This document shows, one piece after another, positions 43,361 through 52,397 of a DNA stretch of 64,000 nucleotides. Within the stretch, counting starts at the first letter, position 1. Every line of letters begins with the position of its first letter. The stretch is from CAWCAW01 sp963714125. GTDB lineage: Bacteria; Actinomycetota; Acidimicrobiia; Acidimicrobiales; UBA8190. Below the pieces are notes generated by a model. It worked only from the letters and a program-made list of their open reading frames with translations. It did not search any database and was not told the DNA's origin. The position numbers and the translations under genes are program-made. Location of the stretch: positions 2,356,001-2,420,000 of the forward strand of contig OY970234.1 of the NCBI GenBank assembly GCA_963714125.1, written 5' to 3'.

Positions 43361-44911
43361 GTGCCGACGCGCTCTCGTGGTCACTACCGGCTTTCGCAGA
43401 AGAGGCCGCCGACGAATGTCAAAGTCGCCGCATACCTCGACGGAGTTACTGAACCTCTCCAACGACGAGCCTGGCCCGTCCTTGCCTCGGTTGTCTACAT
43501 CGGCCTCTCCCTCGGCTACTTCTTCCGCTGGGGGCCCGTCGTTCAGCACATCCCGTCGTCGTGGACAATGCCGTATGACTACGCGTACACGTACTTAGCG
43601 GCGACCCAACTGGCACACGGACACTTTGGCGCCATCTACAACGCCCATGTGAGTTTCGTCGAGTTTCCTGGGATCGTGCTCGCCATGGCGCCGCTCGGAG
43701 CGTTGAGCAACGTATTTCACACCACCCTATTGGAGGTGATCGGAGGCCACGTCTACGTCGTCCATCACTATTCGATTAACTACGGCGCCATTCCCTTTCT
43801 CACCCCAGGATGGCTTGTCCTCGGGGGCAAGCTGTTCGTTGCCGACCCCCAGTGGGCCATCGCCGTCGGCGTCTACGCCCTGTTGTTGGGGTGCACAGCG
43901 CTGTTTGCCTGTGATGCGCTGGCCCGACGACTTCAGGTCTCTCAAGCGCGTCGTGCCATCCTCAGTGTCGTCGAGGCGGTGCTGCTGTGGAACGTGACCG
44001 TCCTGTGGGGTCATCCCGAAGATGCGGTGGCCGTGGCGTTGGCCGTGTACGCGCTCATTTTCGCTTTTGACGAACGATTCGTCGGAGCCGGTTGGCTCTT
44101 TGGTGCGGCGGTGGCATTCCAGCCGCTGGTCCTCCTGGCGCTGCCTGTAGTTCTCGCCATGGCCGGGCGTCGCCGCGCCTTCGCCGTAGCCATCCGCTCC
44201 CTCGTCCCCGCCGCAGTCTTGGTGGCCGTACCGCTCATCGCCAACTTTTCAGCCACCTTTAACGCCTTGGCCAAGCAGCCCAACTACCCCAATCGCGACC
44301 ACGCCACCCCGTGGACCGCCTTATCGCCGCATCTCGGAGGACACGGCCTGACCTTGGCGGTGGCCGGTGGCCCCGGTCGCGTGGTGGCCATCCTTCTCGC
44401 CGTCCTGGTCGGCGTGTGGGTAGCCAAGCGGTGGCGCCAACGCCCCGAGCTCCTGGTCTTGGCGTGTGCCGTCGCCTTTGCGCTGCGTTCTTATACGGAG
44501 TCCGTCATGGACCCGTACTACCCGTGGGCAGCATTGGCCGTAGGCGTAGTGGTGGCAACCAGGTGCAGTCGTTGGCGGTTCTCCGTGGCCATTGTCCTGG
44601 CCATTGCTGGCACCATCGTCGCCCAATGGAAGCTTGGTTGGCTTCCGTGGTGGACGATTCAAATAGGAGCACTGACGGCGTTGCTTGTCGTGGTGGCAAC
44701 GCCGGCGCCACTTGATTCCGCACCCGACAAAGCCGCGTCAGTGCGTACTCGTACGACTGCGGAAGGGCGAGAGCGGCCCAGTCCCACGAAACCCAAGACG
44801 AAGCAAGCTCCCCGCGCTCCATCATCAGCAGCAACCCAACGTCGGTCCGCTGCTGCCGCCACGAAGACCGTGACTAATGCAGCCAACAAGCGTTCTGGCC
44901 CACGCCGGTAG
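43361..44911 (+). CDS. multi-spanning membrane protein, possible GT-C glycosyltransferase, with basic tail
   Basis: A 516-residue protein with about ten hydrophobic segments from residue 39 to 445. The first large loop has MPYDYAYTYLAATQLAHG, and a later segment LLWNVTVLWGHPEDAVAVAL resembles the GH-x-Q/E pattern of GT87-type mannosyltransferases. The substrate is not identifiable. The last 65 residues are a strikingly basic, Ala/Pro/Ser/Thr-rich tail (KPKTKQAPRAPSSAA) expected in the cytoplasm. The GTG start has AACACT 6 nt upstream. The 175 bp before it hold no gene. Confidence 0.65.
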   Translation: MPTRSRGHYRLSQKRPPTNVKVAAYLDGVTEPLQRRAWPVLASVVYIGLSLGYFFRWGPVVQHIPSSWTMPYDYAYTYLAATQLAHGHFGAIYNAHVSFVEFPGIVLAMAPLGALSNVFHTTLLEVIGGHVYVVHHYSINYGAIPFLTPGWLVLGGKLFVADPQWAIAVGVYALLLGCTALFACDALARRLQVSQARRAILSVVEAVLLWNVTVLWGHPEDAVAVALAVYALIFAFDERFVGAGWLFGAAVAFQPLVLLALPVVLAMAGRRRAFAVAIRSLVPAAVLVAVPLIANFSATFNALAKQPNYPNRDHATPWTALSPHLGGHGLTLAVAGGPGRVVAILLAVLVGVWVAKRWRQRPELLVLACAVAFALRSYTESVMDPYYPWAALAVGVVVATRCSRWRFSVAIVLAIAGTIVAQWKLGWLPWWTIQIGALTALLVVVATPAPLDSAPDKAASVRTRTTAEGRERPSPTKPKTKQAPRAPSSAATQRRSAAAATKTVTNAANKRSGPRR

Positions 44912-44943
44912 TTCCGCACGGCGGATCTCATCCAGCATTGGAC

Positions 44944-45464
44944 ATGTTCATTCGGCCCCGAGCGGAGTCTGACTCCGTGTCCTTGCTGGCCATGGCCCAG
45001 CGGGTGCACCACACACGGATGGCTACCCGCCTTACTTTCCGTATCTCGATTTCCAGGTTCTGCTCTTTGGCCATGAAACTCTGGCCGCATGGGTGTGCGA
45101 GGTCGACGGGGAGATCATGGGACAGGTCGCCGTGCATCTCCACACGGGAACGCGGGCCATGGAGTGCGCCGCCTCCAGCCTTGGTGTGCCCACCGAGAAG
45201 CTAGGGATCGTGGCCAGACTGCTGGTGTCCCCCGACCGACGTCGTAGAGGCATCGGCCAGACCCTTCTTCACGCCGCCGCCACTGAGGCCGTCACACGAG
45301 GTCTCTACCCGATGCTGGACGTGGCCACCCACCTCCAAAGCGCCGTCGACCTCTACGAGCACTGCGCATGGGTACGCGCCGGCCAGGTGGCTACGCATTT
45401 CGCCGATGGCACCACGCTCCACGAGTTCGTCTACCTGGCTCCGCCGGCGCTGCGACCGAGCTAA
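44944..45464 (+). pseudogene. GNAT acetyltransferase gene with frameshift in a CA repeat
   Basis: Two frames together make one GNAT domain. Frame 1 from ATG 44944 encodes MFIRPRAESDS to RVHHT; the conserved continuation DGYPPYFPYLDF through VCEVDGEIMGQVAVHL, VSPDRRRRGIGQTLL and DLYEHCAWVRAG is in another frame that runs to 45464. The break falls in CACACAC at 45010-45016, where removing two bases (one CA) would restore a continuous protein of about 172 residues. It may be a true mutation, a phase-variable repeat or a sequencing error. From ATG 45093 alone only the C-terminal 123 residues could be made, lacking the first strands. Confidence 0.75.
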
Positions 45465-45476
45465 CCCGCCAGCGCC

Positions 45477-45965
45477 TTACGTGGGATCGGCGTCGTCCCC
45501 CGGCAGGGGAAACACGTCCTCAGCCACGAGAATGGGCGTCGGCAATTTCCGGCGCAGCGCCATAGCGATGGCATCGGAGGGACGGCACGACACCTTGTGA
45601 TGCCCGCCGGGCCCGGTGGTGTCGAGCTCAGCCACAAAACGCGTACCGTGGCGCTCGGTGATACGAACAGCCTCAATCTCGACACCGTGGCGCTCGAGCA
45701 CGGTGGCAAACAGCTCGTGGGTGAGCGGCCGTGGCGTGGTGATTCCCCGCCACGCATAGGCAATGGCCTTGCCGTCGGCCAGGCCGACCGGAATGGCCAG
45801 ATCACGCCAGGGTGCTTCGGTCTCGCGCAACAACAACTCCGCGAATTCGCTGGGCAACTCCACCCGGATCCCGGCCATGACCATCAAACTCCACGATGGT
45901 GCCTCGGCGGCGGGCGGACCATCAGCCGGAGACGCCAGGCCGTCACCGTCAGCAACGTTGGTCAT
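45477..45965 (-). CDS. bifunctional nuclease family protein (DUF151)
   Basis: A 162-residue protein of PF02577. Conserved features are GIRVELPSEF, LLLRE, IPVGLADGKAIAY, TTPRPLTHELF and CRPSDAIAMALR. Relatives show DNase/RNase activity; in actinobacteria it is a common single-copy gene. The ATG overlaps the rodA stop (ATGA), so it is the last gene of an aroE-rodA-DUF151 string. The role in the cell is not established. Confidence 0.88.
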   Translation of the reverse strand: MTNVADGDGLASPADGPPAAEAPSWSLMVMAGIRVELPSEFAELLLRETEAPWRDLAIPVGLADGKAIAYAWRGITTPRPLTHELFATVLERHGVEIEAVRITERHGTRFVAELDTTGPGGHHKVSCRPSDAIAMALRRKLPTPILVAEDVFPLPGDDADPT

Positions 45966-47104
45966 CGGCGCTGATGCCGATAGTGCACCGACAGGGACAC
46001 TCCCACGGCGGCGAAGAAAGCCACCGTGGCCGAACCGCCGTAGCTGAGGAAGGGCAGAGGGATGCCGGCGATGGGCATGATCCCCATGGACATGCCGGCG
46101 TTCTCGAAGATGCTGAAGGCCAGCAACGTAAAGGCGCCGGTGGCCAGCAGGCGACCGAAGGGGTCGGCGGCGAGCTGCGCGGCTCGAAGCACCCGCCAAC
46201 TGAGCACGCCCAGCAAGGCCAACACCGAGGCGGCGCCGACGAAACCGAGCTGCTCACCCACAGCCGAAAAGATGAAGTCCGTTTGCTGCTCGGGCACGTA
46301 GGAGAGATTGGTCTGCGGACCGTGGAACAGTCCTGTCCCCCACCAGCCCCCCGATCCGATGGCGGCCACCGATTCGTGCAAGTTGTAGGTGTTGCCCTGC
46401 AGGTCCTTGGACTGGCTCAAGAAGCTGGTGAGCCGTTCGACTTGATAGGGCTTGAGGAGCCCGGCGTGCACGATGAGAAACGCCCCCAGGACAGCGGAGA
46501 CGAGCAGGGCCACCAAATACCGGTTGGGTATGCCCGCCACTACCAGCATCACCAGCAAGACGATGCACATGACGATGGCGCTGCCCAGGTCGGGTTGCTT
46601 GACCACCAACGCGATGGGCACCAACGCGATGAGCAGGATCTTGAACAGGTCACCCCGGTCGAGGCCTTCGGGCCGGCGCGCGCAGAACGTGGCCACGGTG
46701 ACGATGAGCGCCAGCGCCGCAAACGACGACGGCTGGATTTGCACGGGCCCCACCTGCAACCAGCGGGTGGCACCGAGAGCCCGGGAACCCACCGGCGTGA
46801 ACATGGCCAACAAGGCCAACACGATGCCGACATAGAGCACGGCACTGGCGTGTTCCAACCAGCGATAGTCCGTGGCCGCCAGAGTGATCATGACGAGCAC
46901 ACCCACCACCACGTAGGCCGCTTGGCGGTCCAAGAAATAATGGGGGTCGAAACCGGCCATCACCAGCTTCGAACGTGTGGCCGAGTACACGATCACCACA
47001 CCGAGGACGGCCACCACCAACGTGGAGAGAATCAACGCGTAGTCGATGCGCAGAGCCGGGATCCGACTCGATGACGAGCGGTGGGGAAGAGTGGTGGTGC
47101 TCAC
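45962..47104 (-). CDS. rodA: rod-shape SEDS glycosyltransferase RodA
   Basis: A 380-residue SEDS protein that polymerises peptidoglycan glycan strands. About ten membrane segments; signatures are GATRWLQVGPVQIQPSSFA (with the Gln-Pro-Ser of RodA), VKQPDLGSAIV, GTGLFHGPQTNLSYVPEQQ with the TDFIFS that follows, and LPFLSYGGSA. GTG 47104 is preceded by CGGAG 8 nt upstream and follows the aroE stop by 31 bp. The frame is open to 47206 inside aroE. Neighbouring mltG also acts on glycan strands. Confidence 0.92.
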   Translation of the reverse strand: MSTTTLPHRSSSSRIPALRIDYALILSTLVVAVLGVVIVYSATRSKLVMAGFDPHYFLDRQAAYVVVGVLVMITLAATDYRWLEHASAVLYVGIVLALLAMFTPVGSRALGATRWLQVGPVQIQPSSFAALALIVTVATFCARRPEGLDRGDLFKILLIALVPIALVVKQPDLGSAIVMCIVLLVMLVVAGIPNRYLVALLVSAVLGAFLIVHAGLLKPYQVERLTSFLSQSKDLQGNTYNLHESVAAIGSGGWWGTGLFHGPQTNLSYVPEQQTDFIFSAVGEQLGFVGAASVLALLGVLSWRVLRAAQLAADPFGRLLATGAFTLLAFSIFENAGMSMGIMPIAGIPLPFLSYGGSATVAFFAAVGVSLSVHYRHQRR

Positions 47105-47135
47105 AGATGGGCTCCGGGCGACCAGGTTAACCGGG

Positions 47136-48065
47136 TCATGACGGCGCTCCCCCGTCAGCCTCGGCCGCCTCCGCCGCCGCCCACATGACGTCAACGGGCA
47201 CCTCACGCCCGGTCCACTGCTCGACGGCCAGGGCCGCTTGGTGCACGAGCATGCCCAGCCCGTTGGCCACGGTGGCCCCTTGGGCGGCGGCTGCCTCGAG
47301 CAGCGGGGTTCGGGCCGGGCGGTAGACGAGGTCCATCACCAGCTGTCCGGCATGGAGTTCGTGCAGGTCGATGGGGTAGAGCGCAGGCCCCTGGCCGGTT
47401 GCGGTGCCGGTGGCGGTGCCGCCCATGCCGACAGGAATGGCGTTGACGATGAGGTCGGCTCCCGAAACGTCGGCGGGGCCTCCGACCCGGCCTGCCTCGC
47501 CGGCCAACGCGGCGGCGATGGCGGCGCGACCGGGGGACCGGTTGACCACCACCACCTGGCCCGCCCCCGCGTCGGCCAGGGCCGCCACCGCAGCCCGGGC
47601 GGCGCCCCCGGCCCCGATGACCAGACAGGGGTGACCCCGGGGGTCGAATCCCAGACGCCGATGCAGGGCGGCGATGAGCCCAGGCCCGTCGGTGCTGTCA
47701 CCGATCAGATCCTCACCCCGGCGCGTGATGCAGTTCACCGACGCCAGGCGCAGCGCCAGCGCGCTGCACTCATCGACACTGGTGGCCGCCACTTCTTTGT
47801 GCGGCATGGTCACCGACAACCCCCGCACGCCGAGCGCCCGCATCCCGTCCAAGGCAGCGGGCAAGGCGCCCGCCGCGACCGGAAATGCCACCGACACCCA
47901 ATCAAGCCCCAGGGCGCCGAAGGCGGCGTTGTGCAACAGCGGCGACAGCGAATGGCGCACCGGGTCGCCCACCACGCCCACTACCTCCGAAGCCGCCGAC
48001 GGCCACATCGGGGACCGACGAACAAACGAACCGGGGTCCTGCGGGGTGGGGTCGGTCACGATCAA
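47136..48065 (-). CDS. aroE: shikimate dehydrogenase
   Basis: NADPH-dependent reduction of 3-dehydroshikimate in the pathway to chorismate, the TrpE substrate. The 309-residue protein has VGDPVRHSLSP, TMPHKE with the catalytic Lys, the conserved Asp in DSTDGPG, the nucleotide loop GAGGAARA and NRSPGRA. A Gly/Ala/Thr-rich insert (TATGTATGQG) precedes the C-terminal third. Its start overlaps the mltG stop by 4 bp, in the common actinobacterial order ruvX-mltG-aroE. Confidence 0.93.
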   Translation of the reverse strand: MIVTDPTPQDPGSFVRRSPMWPSAASEVVGVVGDPVRHSLSPLLHNAAFGALGLDWVSVAFPVAAGALPAALDGMRALGVRGLSVTMPHKEVAATSVDECSALALRLASVNCITRRGEDLIGDSTDGPGLIAALHRRLGFDPRGHPCLVIGAGGAARAAVAALADAGAGQVVVVNRSPGRAAIAAALAGEAGRVGGPADVSGADLIVNAIPVGMGGTATGTATGQGPALYPIDLHELHAGQLVMDLVYRPARTPLLEAAAAQGATVANGLGMLVHQAALAVEQWTGREVPVDVMWAAAEAAEADGGAPS

Positions 48066-49138
48066 CCCAACCCTCGCGACGCAGCCAGCCGTTCGTTGGC
48101 CTCTTGACCGGCCAACGTCGACGAAAAAGCCTCGGTCCCATCACTGGACACCACCACGAAATACAGCCAGTCCCCCGGCGTAGGCGACAACGCCGCCGTC
48201 AGCGACGCCGCCGAAGGGAAACAGATGGGTGTCGGGGTGAGGCCGGCGTGGAGGTACGTGTTGTAGGGCGTGTTGAGGGCGAGATCGGCCGATGTCACCG
48301 GTCCCCCGTCGCGGTGCTCGGAATACAACACGGTCGAATCCATTTGCAGTGGCATGCCGCGGGCCAGACGGTTGTAGATGACCCGGGCCACCTTGCCGTC
48401 GTTGTCTTCGTAGACGCCTTCTTTTTGCACGATCGAAGCCACCACCACCGCCTGGTAGGGAGTCACGCCGAGGGCGGCGGCCTTGGTGTCGAGCCCCGCC
48501 GCGGCCGCCTCCGAGGAGAACCGGTCGACCATCTGTTGCACCAGGACGGTATCGCTCTCGGTGGGCAGCACGCGGTAGATGCCGGCGCCAAGCAGCCCGT
48601 CGAGATTGGTGGACCCCACCGGTTCGAGCGGGGCTCGTACCCCTGCCGCCGCGGCCAAAAATGTGGTGGCGTCCCGTCCGGGCAGCTGGGCCACCCGCTG
48701 CGCCGTCTCTGACTCGGAGAAACCGGGTGGGATGGCGAGGAGAAACACGTTGGGGCCCCCCGCCAGAGCGGTGTGCAAGGCACCAAAGGACTCGTGCCGG
48801 TAGAGCAGGTATTCCCCGGGCACAACCGTGGGCGTGCCGTTAAGGGTCAGGTAGAGGTGAAAGGCGAGGGAACTCCCCACCACGCCCTGGCGAGCGAGGG
48901 TGGCGATGACGGCCGACACCGAGGACCCGTCCCGGACCACGATGACGGTTTGGGCGCCCTGGCGCCCCGGGTTGGCTTCGCCCTCGAACCAGGTGACAGC
49001 CCACACCAGCGTCACCACGACCACCACAACAAACCCCATGACCACGCTGCGCAGGCGATGGGTGGCCATCCAACGGCGCAGGGGGACTCGAGGGCGAGCA
49101 TGTCCCGCCGGCTCACCCACCGGCGCCCCTGTGCGCAT
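48062..49138 (-). CDS. mltG: endolytic murein transglycosylase MltG
   Basis: Inner-membrane enzyme thought to cut nascent glycan strands and set their length. The 358-residue protein has a cytoplasmic N-terminus, one transmembrane helix at about 31-52, a LysM-like/YceG N-domain (IVVRDGSSVSAVIATL) and the catalytic domain with the Glu of ASIVQKEG, VIYNRL and PLQMDSTV, YNTYLHAGLTPTPI. ATG 49138 lies 26 bp inside the end of ruvX; ATG 49069 is an alternative start. Confidence 0.92.
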   Translation of the reverse strand: MRTGAPVGEPAGHARPRVPLRRWMATHRLRSVVMGFVVVVVVTLVWAVTWFEGEANPGRQGAQTVIVVRDGSSVSAVIATLARQGVVGSSLAFHLYLTLNGTPTVVPGEYLLYRHESFGALHTALAGGPNVFLLAIPPGFSESETAQRVAQLPGRDATTFLAAAAGVRAPLEPVGSTNLDGLLGAGIYRVLPTESDTVLVQQMVDRFSSEAAAAGLDTKAAALGVTPYQAVVVASIVQKEGVYEDNDGKVARVIYNRLARGMPLQMDSTVLYSEHRDGGPVTSADLALNTPYNTYLHAGLTPTPICFPSAASLTAALSPTPGDWLYFVVVSSDGTEAFSSTLAGQEANERLAASRGLG

Positions 49139-49547
49139 CCAGCCAGTCCTGCAGGAACACGGCCGCTGCCGTCTGGTCGATGACCCGGCGGCGGCTGCGT
49201 CCCCTGCGACCCGCCTCTCGCAGCGAACGCTCGGCGATGACCGTCGTAAAGCGCTCGTCGAAGGTCTCCACCGTGATCCCCGATGGGGCCAGGGCGGCGG
49301 CCAAGGCGGCGGCTTCGAGAGCGGCGGCCTTGGCGGCGGGTCCGTGGCGGCCGCTCAAAGCGATGGGCAGGCCCACCACCACCGTGTCGGCCTCGGCTTC
49401 GACGACCAGTTCCACCAGGGCACGCCGGTCCCGGGCCTCGTCGCCACTGCGCTCGATGGTGCAGCGCGCCATGGCCACGGTGCGGGCCGAGTCCGATACC
49501 GCCACCCCGATGCGGCGTGTCCCCAGGTCCACCCCTACGGCTCGCAC
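49113..49547 (-). CDS. ruvX: Holliday-junction-resolvase-like YqgF/RuvX
   Basis: A 144-residue RNase-H-fold nuclease-like protein. Motifs are GVDLGTRRIGVAVSD with the first catalytic Asp, VVVGLPIALSG, DERFTT and DQTAAAVFLQ with the last Asp. Relatives process pre-16S rRNA or resolve junctions. GTG 49547 is 4 bp after the alaS stop and gives the family-typical length; the open frame to 49613 overlaps alaS. Part of alaS-ruvX-mltG-aroE. Confidence 0.9.
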   Translation of the reverse strand: MRAVGVDLGTRRIGVAVSDSARTVAMARCTIERSGDEARDRRALVELVVEAEADTVVVGLPIALSGRHGPAAKAAALEAAALAAALAPSGITVETFDERFTTVIAERSLREAGRRGRSRRRVIDQTAAAVFLQDWLDAHRGAGG

Positions 49548-49551
49548 CGGC

Positions 49552-52107
49552 TCAGGACGCCGCCCAACGCCGGCGGGCCTCGGCCAGCATGTCGTCGATC
49601 TTGGAGACGTCACGGCCCCCGGCCACGGCCAGCTCGGGCGAGCCTCCTCCGCCGCCGCCCACGATCTGGGCCAGTTCCTTCACCGAGGCGCCGGCGTTGA
49701 TCTCTCCTCCCGAGGCGACGGCCACAGCCACCTTGACGCCGTCAGGCGTCCCCCCCACCACCACGAGCCCCGGACCCCGGCGGCGCACGGCCTGAGCCAG
49801 GTCGCGCAGTTGATCGGGCGTGAGGCCATCTTCGCGATGCACGACGGTGGCCGGGCCGCCTTGTGCCAGGCGCTCCGCCAGGTCGTCGAGCTGCGAACCG
49901 CGCAGGCGGGTCAGCTCCTTGTCGGCCTGGCGTTGGCGCTCGAGGAGCCGGCCCAAGGCGTCAAGGACGCCGTCAGGCTCGACGCGCAACATGCGGGCGG
50001 CCTCCTCCACGGTGCGCTTGCGCTCTTCGAGCAGCGCCACCGATCCGGTGCCGGTGACGGCCTCGATGCGGCGGGTATTGGATCCGATGGAGCCTTCGGA
50101 GACGATGGTGATAGGCCCGATCATGCCGAGCGCATCGACATGGGTCCCCCCGCACAATTCGGTGGAGTGCGGACCGGCCCGCACCACGCGGACGATGTCG
50201 CCGTACTTGTCCCCGAAAAAGGCCAACGCCCCCATGGACTCGGACTCAGCCTTGGTCGCCTCCACCACATCCACCGGGGCATCGGAGAGGACTTCGGTGT
50301 TGGCGGCGGTGAGGATCTCGTCGAGCTCCTCGGGACGCAACCCGGAATGATGCGAGAAGTCGAAGCGCAACCGGTCCGGACCCACCCACGAGCTCTGCTG
50401 GCGCACGTGGTCGCCGAGGATGGCCCGCAGCGAGCTGTGCAGGATGTGGGTGGCGGTGTGATTACGGCGCAGGGCTTGGCGCCGGCCGCCGTCGATGACG
50501 GCCAAAGCGTCTTGGCCCGGGAACAGCTCCCCGTCGATGGTGGCGCGGTGCACCACCACCCCCGCCAGCGGTGACTGGGTGTCGGTGACGGTGGCTCGTC
50601 CCGTTTCGGTGGTGATGACGCCGGTGTCGCCCACTTGACCACCGGACTCGGCGTAAAAAGGTGTGCGGTCAAGAATGATCTCGGCCGTACCCGGCTCCGC
50701 CCCAGCCAGGACGGCCACCACCGTGGTGGGCTCCTCGAAGTGCTGGTAGCCCGTGAACCGGGTGGGTCCGGCGCTGTCGAGCACCTCCCGGTAGGTGGCC
50801 TCCTCCCCAATGGCGGCGCGCCGCGCCCGAGCATCGGCTTGGGCCCGGCTGCGTTGGCCTGCCATGTGCTGCTCGAACCCCTCGGCGTCGACCAAGGCAC
50901 CCGCTTCGGCGGCCATCTCCATGGTCAGCTCGATGGGGAAGCCGTGGGTGTCATGGAGTTTGAAGGCAACAGCACCCGACACCGAGCCCGTCGCCTTGGC
51001 CAGTTCCTCCTCGAGGATGGCGGAACCCGAATCCAGCGTGCGCCGAAAACTCTCCTCCTCGCGTTCCACCGTGGCCTGAATGAGATCGAGGTCCTGGCGC
51101 AGGGCCGGATATGCCTCTCCCATTACATCGGCCACCGTGGACACAAAGCGCGGCAGCACCGATTGGATGACGCCCAGCTGAAAGGCGCGCAGCACGGCGC
51201 GGCGAATGATGCGGCGCAGCACGTAGCCGCGGCCGTCATTGGAAGGAAGGACGCCATCGGCCACCAACATGGCCATGGCCCGGGCATGGTCGGCCAAGAT
51301 GCGCAGCGCCACGTCGGTGTGGGTATCAGCCCCGTAGCGGACGCCGGTCACCTCTTCACCGATGGCCACCATGGGACGAAAGACGTCGGTGTCGAACAAG
51401 CTGTCGACGCCTTGCAATACGGGCAGGATGCGCTCGAGGCCCGCCCCGGTGTCGATGTTCTTATGGGGCAGGTCGATCAGGCTGCGATCGGGGCGGCGGT
51501 TGTACTGCATGAAGACAAGGTTGTAGATCTCGACGAAGCGATCCTCGCCGCCATGGGCCGGACCCCCGGGGGCCCCGTGCTTTTCACCGCGGTCAAAGAA
51601 GATCTCCGACGACGGTCCACAGGGACCTACATCACCCATGCTCCAGAAGTTGTCGGCGTCCAATCGCTGCAGGCGTTCTCGGGGAAAGCCGACGCCGTCG
51701 AGCCACAGCGCTTCAGCCTCGTCATCATCGACGTGCACCGTGACCCAGATGCGGTCGCTGTCGACACCGAGGATCTCGGTGACGAGCTCCCAGGCGAAGG
51801 GGATGGCATCGGCTTTGAAGTAGTCGCCAAAGCTGAAGTTCCCGAGCATCTCGAAGAATGTGCAGTGGCGTTGCGACCGCCCGATGATGTCAATGTCGAG
51901 GGTGCGGAAGCACTTCTGCACCGACGTGGCTCGGCGCCAAGGCGCCGCTTCGTCGCCGGTGAAATACGCCTTGAAGGGGACCATCCCGGCGATGGTGAAC
52001 AGCACGGTGGGGTCATGGGGAATGAGGCTGGCCGAGGGCACCACCACATGGCCCCGTTGCTCGTAGAAGCCGGTGAAAGCCGAACGGAGCTGGTTGGCGT
52101 TCATCAC
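49552..52107 (-). CDS. alaS: alanyl-tRNA synthetase
   Basis: Charges tRNA-Ala. The 851-residue class II enzyme has the catalytic domain (GHVVVPSASLIPHDPTVLFT, KCFRTLDIDIIG), the editing domain with HTATHILH and the CGGTH motif (STELCGGTHVD), and a C-terminal Gly-rich DHHA1-type domain (GGGGGSPELAVAGGRD). The start is a GTG at 52107 followed directly by ATG 52104; TAGAAT lies 8 nt before the GTG. First gene of the alaS-ruvX-mltG-aroE-rodA string. Confidence 0.96.
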   Translation of the reverse strand: MMNANQLRSAFTGFYEQRGHVVVPSASLIPHDPTVLFTIAGMVPFKAYFTGDEAAPWRRATSVQKCFRTLDIDIIGRSQRHCTFFEMLGNFSFGDYFKADAIPFAWELVTEILGVDSDRIWVTVHVDDDEAEALWLDGVGFPRERLQRLDADNFWSMGDVGPCGPSSEIFFDRGEKHGAPGGPAHGGEDRFVEIYNLVFMQYNRRPDRSLIDLPHKNIDTGAGLERILPVLQGVDSLFDTDVFRPMVAIGEEVTGVRYGADTHTDVALRILADHARAMAMLVADGVLPSNDGRGYVLRRIIRRAVLRAFQLGVIQSVLPRFVSTVADVMGEAYPALRQDLDLIQATVEREEESFRRTLDSGSAILEEELAKATGSVSGAVAFKLHDTHGFPIELTMEMAAEAGALVDAEGFEQHMAGQRSRAQADARARRAAIGEEATYREVLDSAGPTRFTGYQHFEEPTTVVAVLAGAEPGTAEIILDRTPFYAESGGQVGDTGVITTETGRATVTDTQSPLAGVVVHRATIDGELFPGQDALAVIDGGRRQALRRNHTATHILHSSLRAILGDHVRQQSSWVGPDRLRFDFSHHSGLRPEELDEILTAANTEVLSDAPVDVVEATKAESESMGALAFFGDKYGDIVRVVRAGPHSTELCGGTHVDALGMIGPITIVSEGSIGSNTRRIEAVTGTGSVALLEERKRTVEEAARMLRVEPDGVLDALGRLLERQRQADKELTRLRGSQLDDLAERLAQGGPATVVHREDGLTPDQLRDLAQAVRRRGPGLVVVGGTPDGVKVAVAVASGGEINAGASVKELAQIVGGGGGGSPELAVAGGRDVSKIDDMLAEARRRWAAS

Positions 52108-52115
52108 GACGGGCG

Positions 52116-52121
52116 ATTCTA
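52116..52121 (-). promoter_or_regulatory. -10 element TAGAAT of alaS
   Basis: TAGAAT on the minus strand, 8 nt before GTG 52107. It overlaps the 3' end of the upstream small-protein gene, including its stop codon. Confidence 0.65.
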
Positions 52122-52397
52122 CCGGGCGCCCGGCGCCACCCCTCTCTCTTCGCCGCCCACGAACGAGCGCCGTAGCTCGTCCTCCCGCCAGCGGGCCTCG
52201 ACGCGCCCGGCGTCGACGGCACCTTGAACTCTCCGGGCCGCGGCACGGGCCCCGCTCTCGGCCACCGCGGCGATGTCACCCACGACGTCGCCGCTGCGCA
52301 CCCGTTGCGCGAGACGCTCCACGCGCCGCCGTGCCCACAGGGTCCCCCCCGCCCCGAGCGCTCCGCCCGCCACCAGCCACCCGACGCGCCGCATCAC
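52119..52397 (-). CDS. small membrane-anchored protein (DUF6167-like)
   Basis: A 92-residue protein with one hydrophobic N-terminal segment (VGWLVAGGALGAGGTL), then WARRRVERL and a charged helical region. The pattern recalls the actinobacterial DUF6167 family, whose genes often sit beside alaS. The start overlaps the stop of the preceding DUF948-like gene by 4 bp. Its stop TAG is also the beginning of the alaS -10 hexamer. Function unknown. Confidence 0.7.
   Translation of the reverse strand: MMRRVGWLVAGGALGAGGTLWARRRVERLAQRVRSGDVVGDIAAVAESGARAAARRVQGAVDAGRVEARWREDELRRSFVGGEERGVAPGAR

Noticed and set aside
45093..45464. Intact 123-residue acetyltransferase gene
   Set aside because: It lacks the first strands of the GNAT fold, and the missing part is encoded just upstream in another frame, so the locus is better read as one frameshifted gene.
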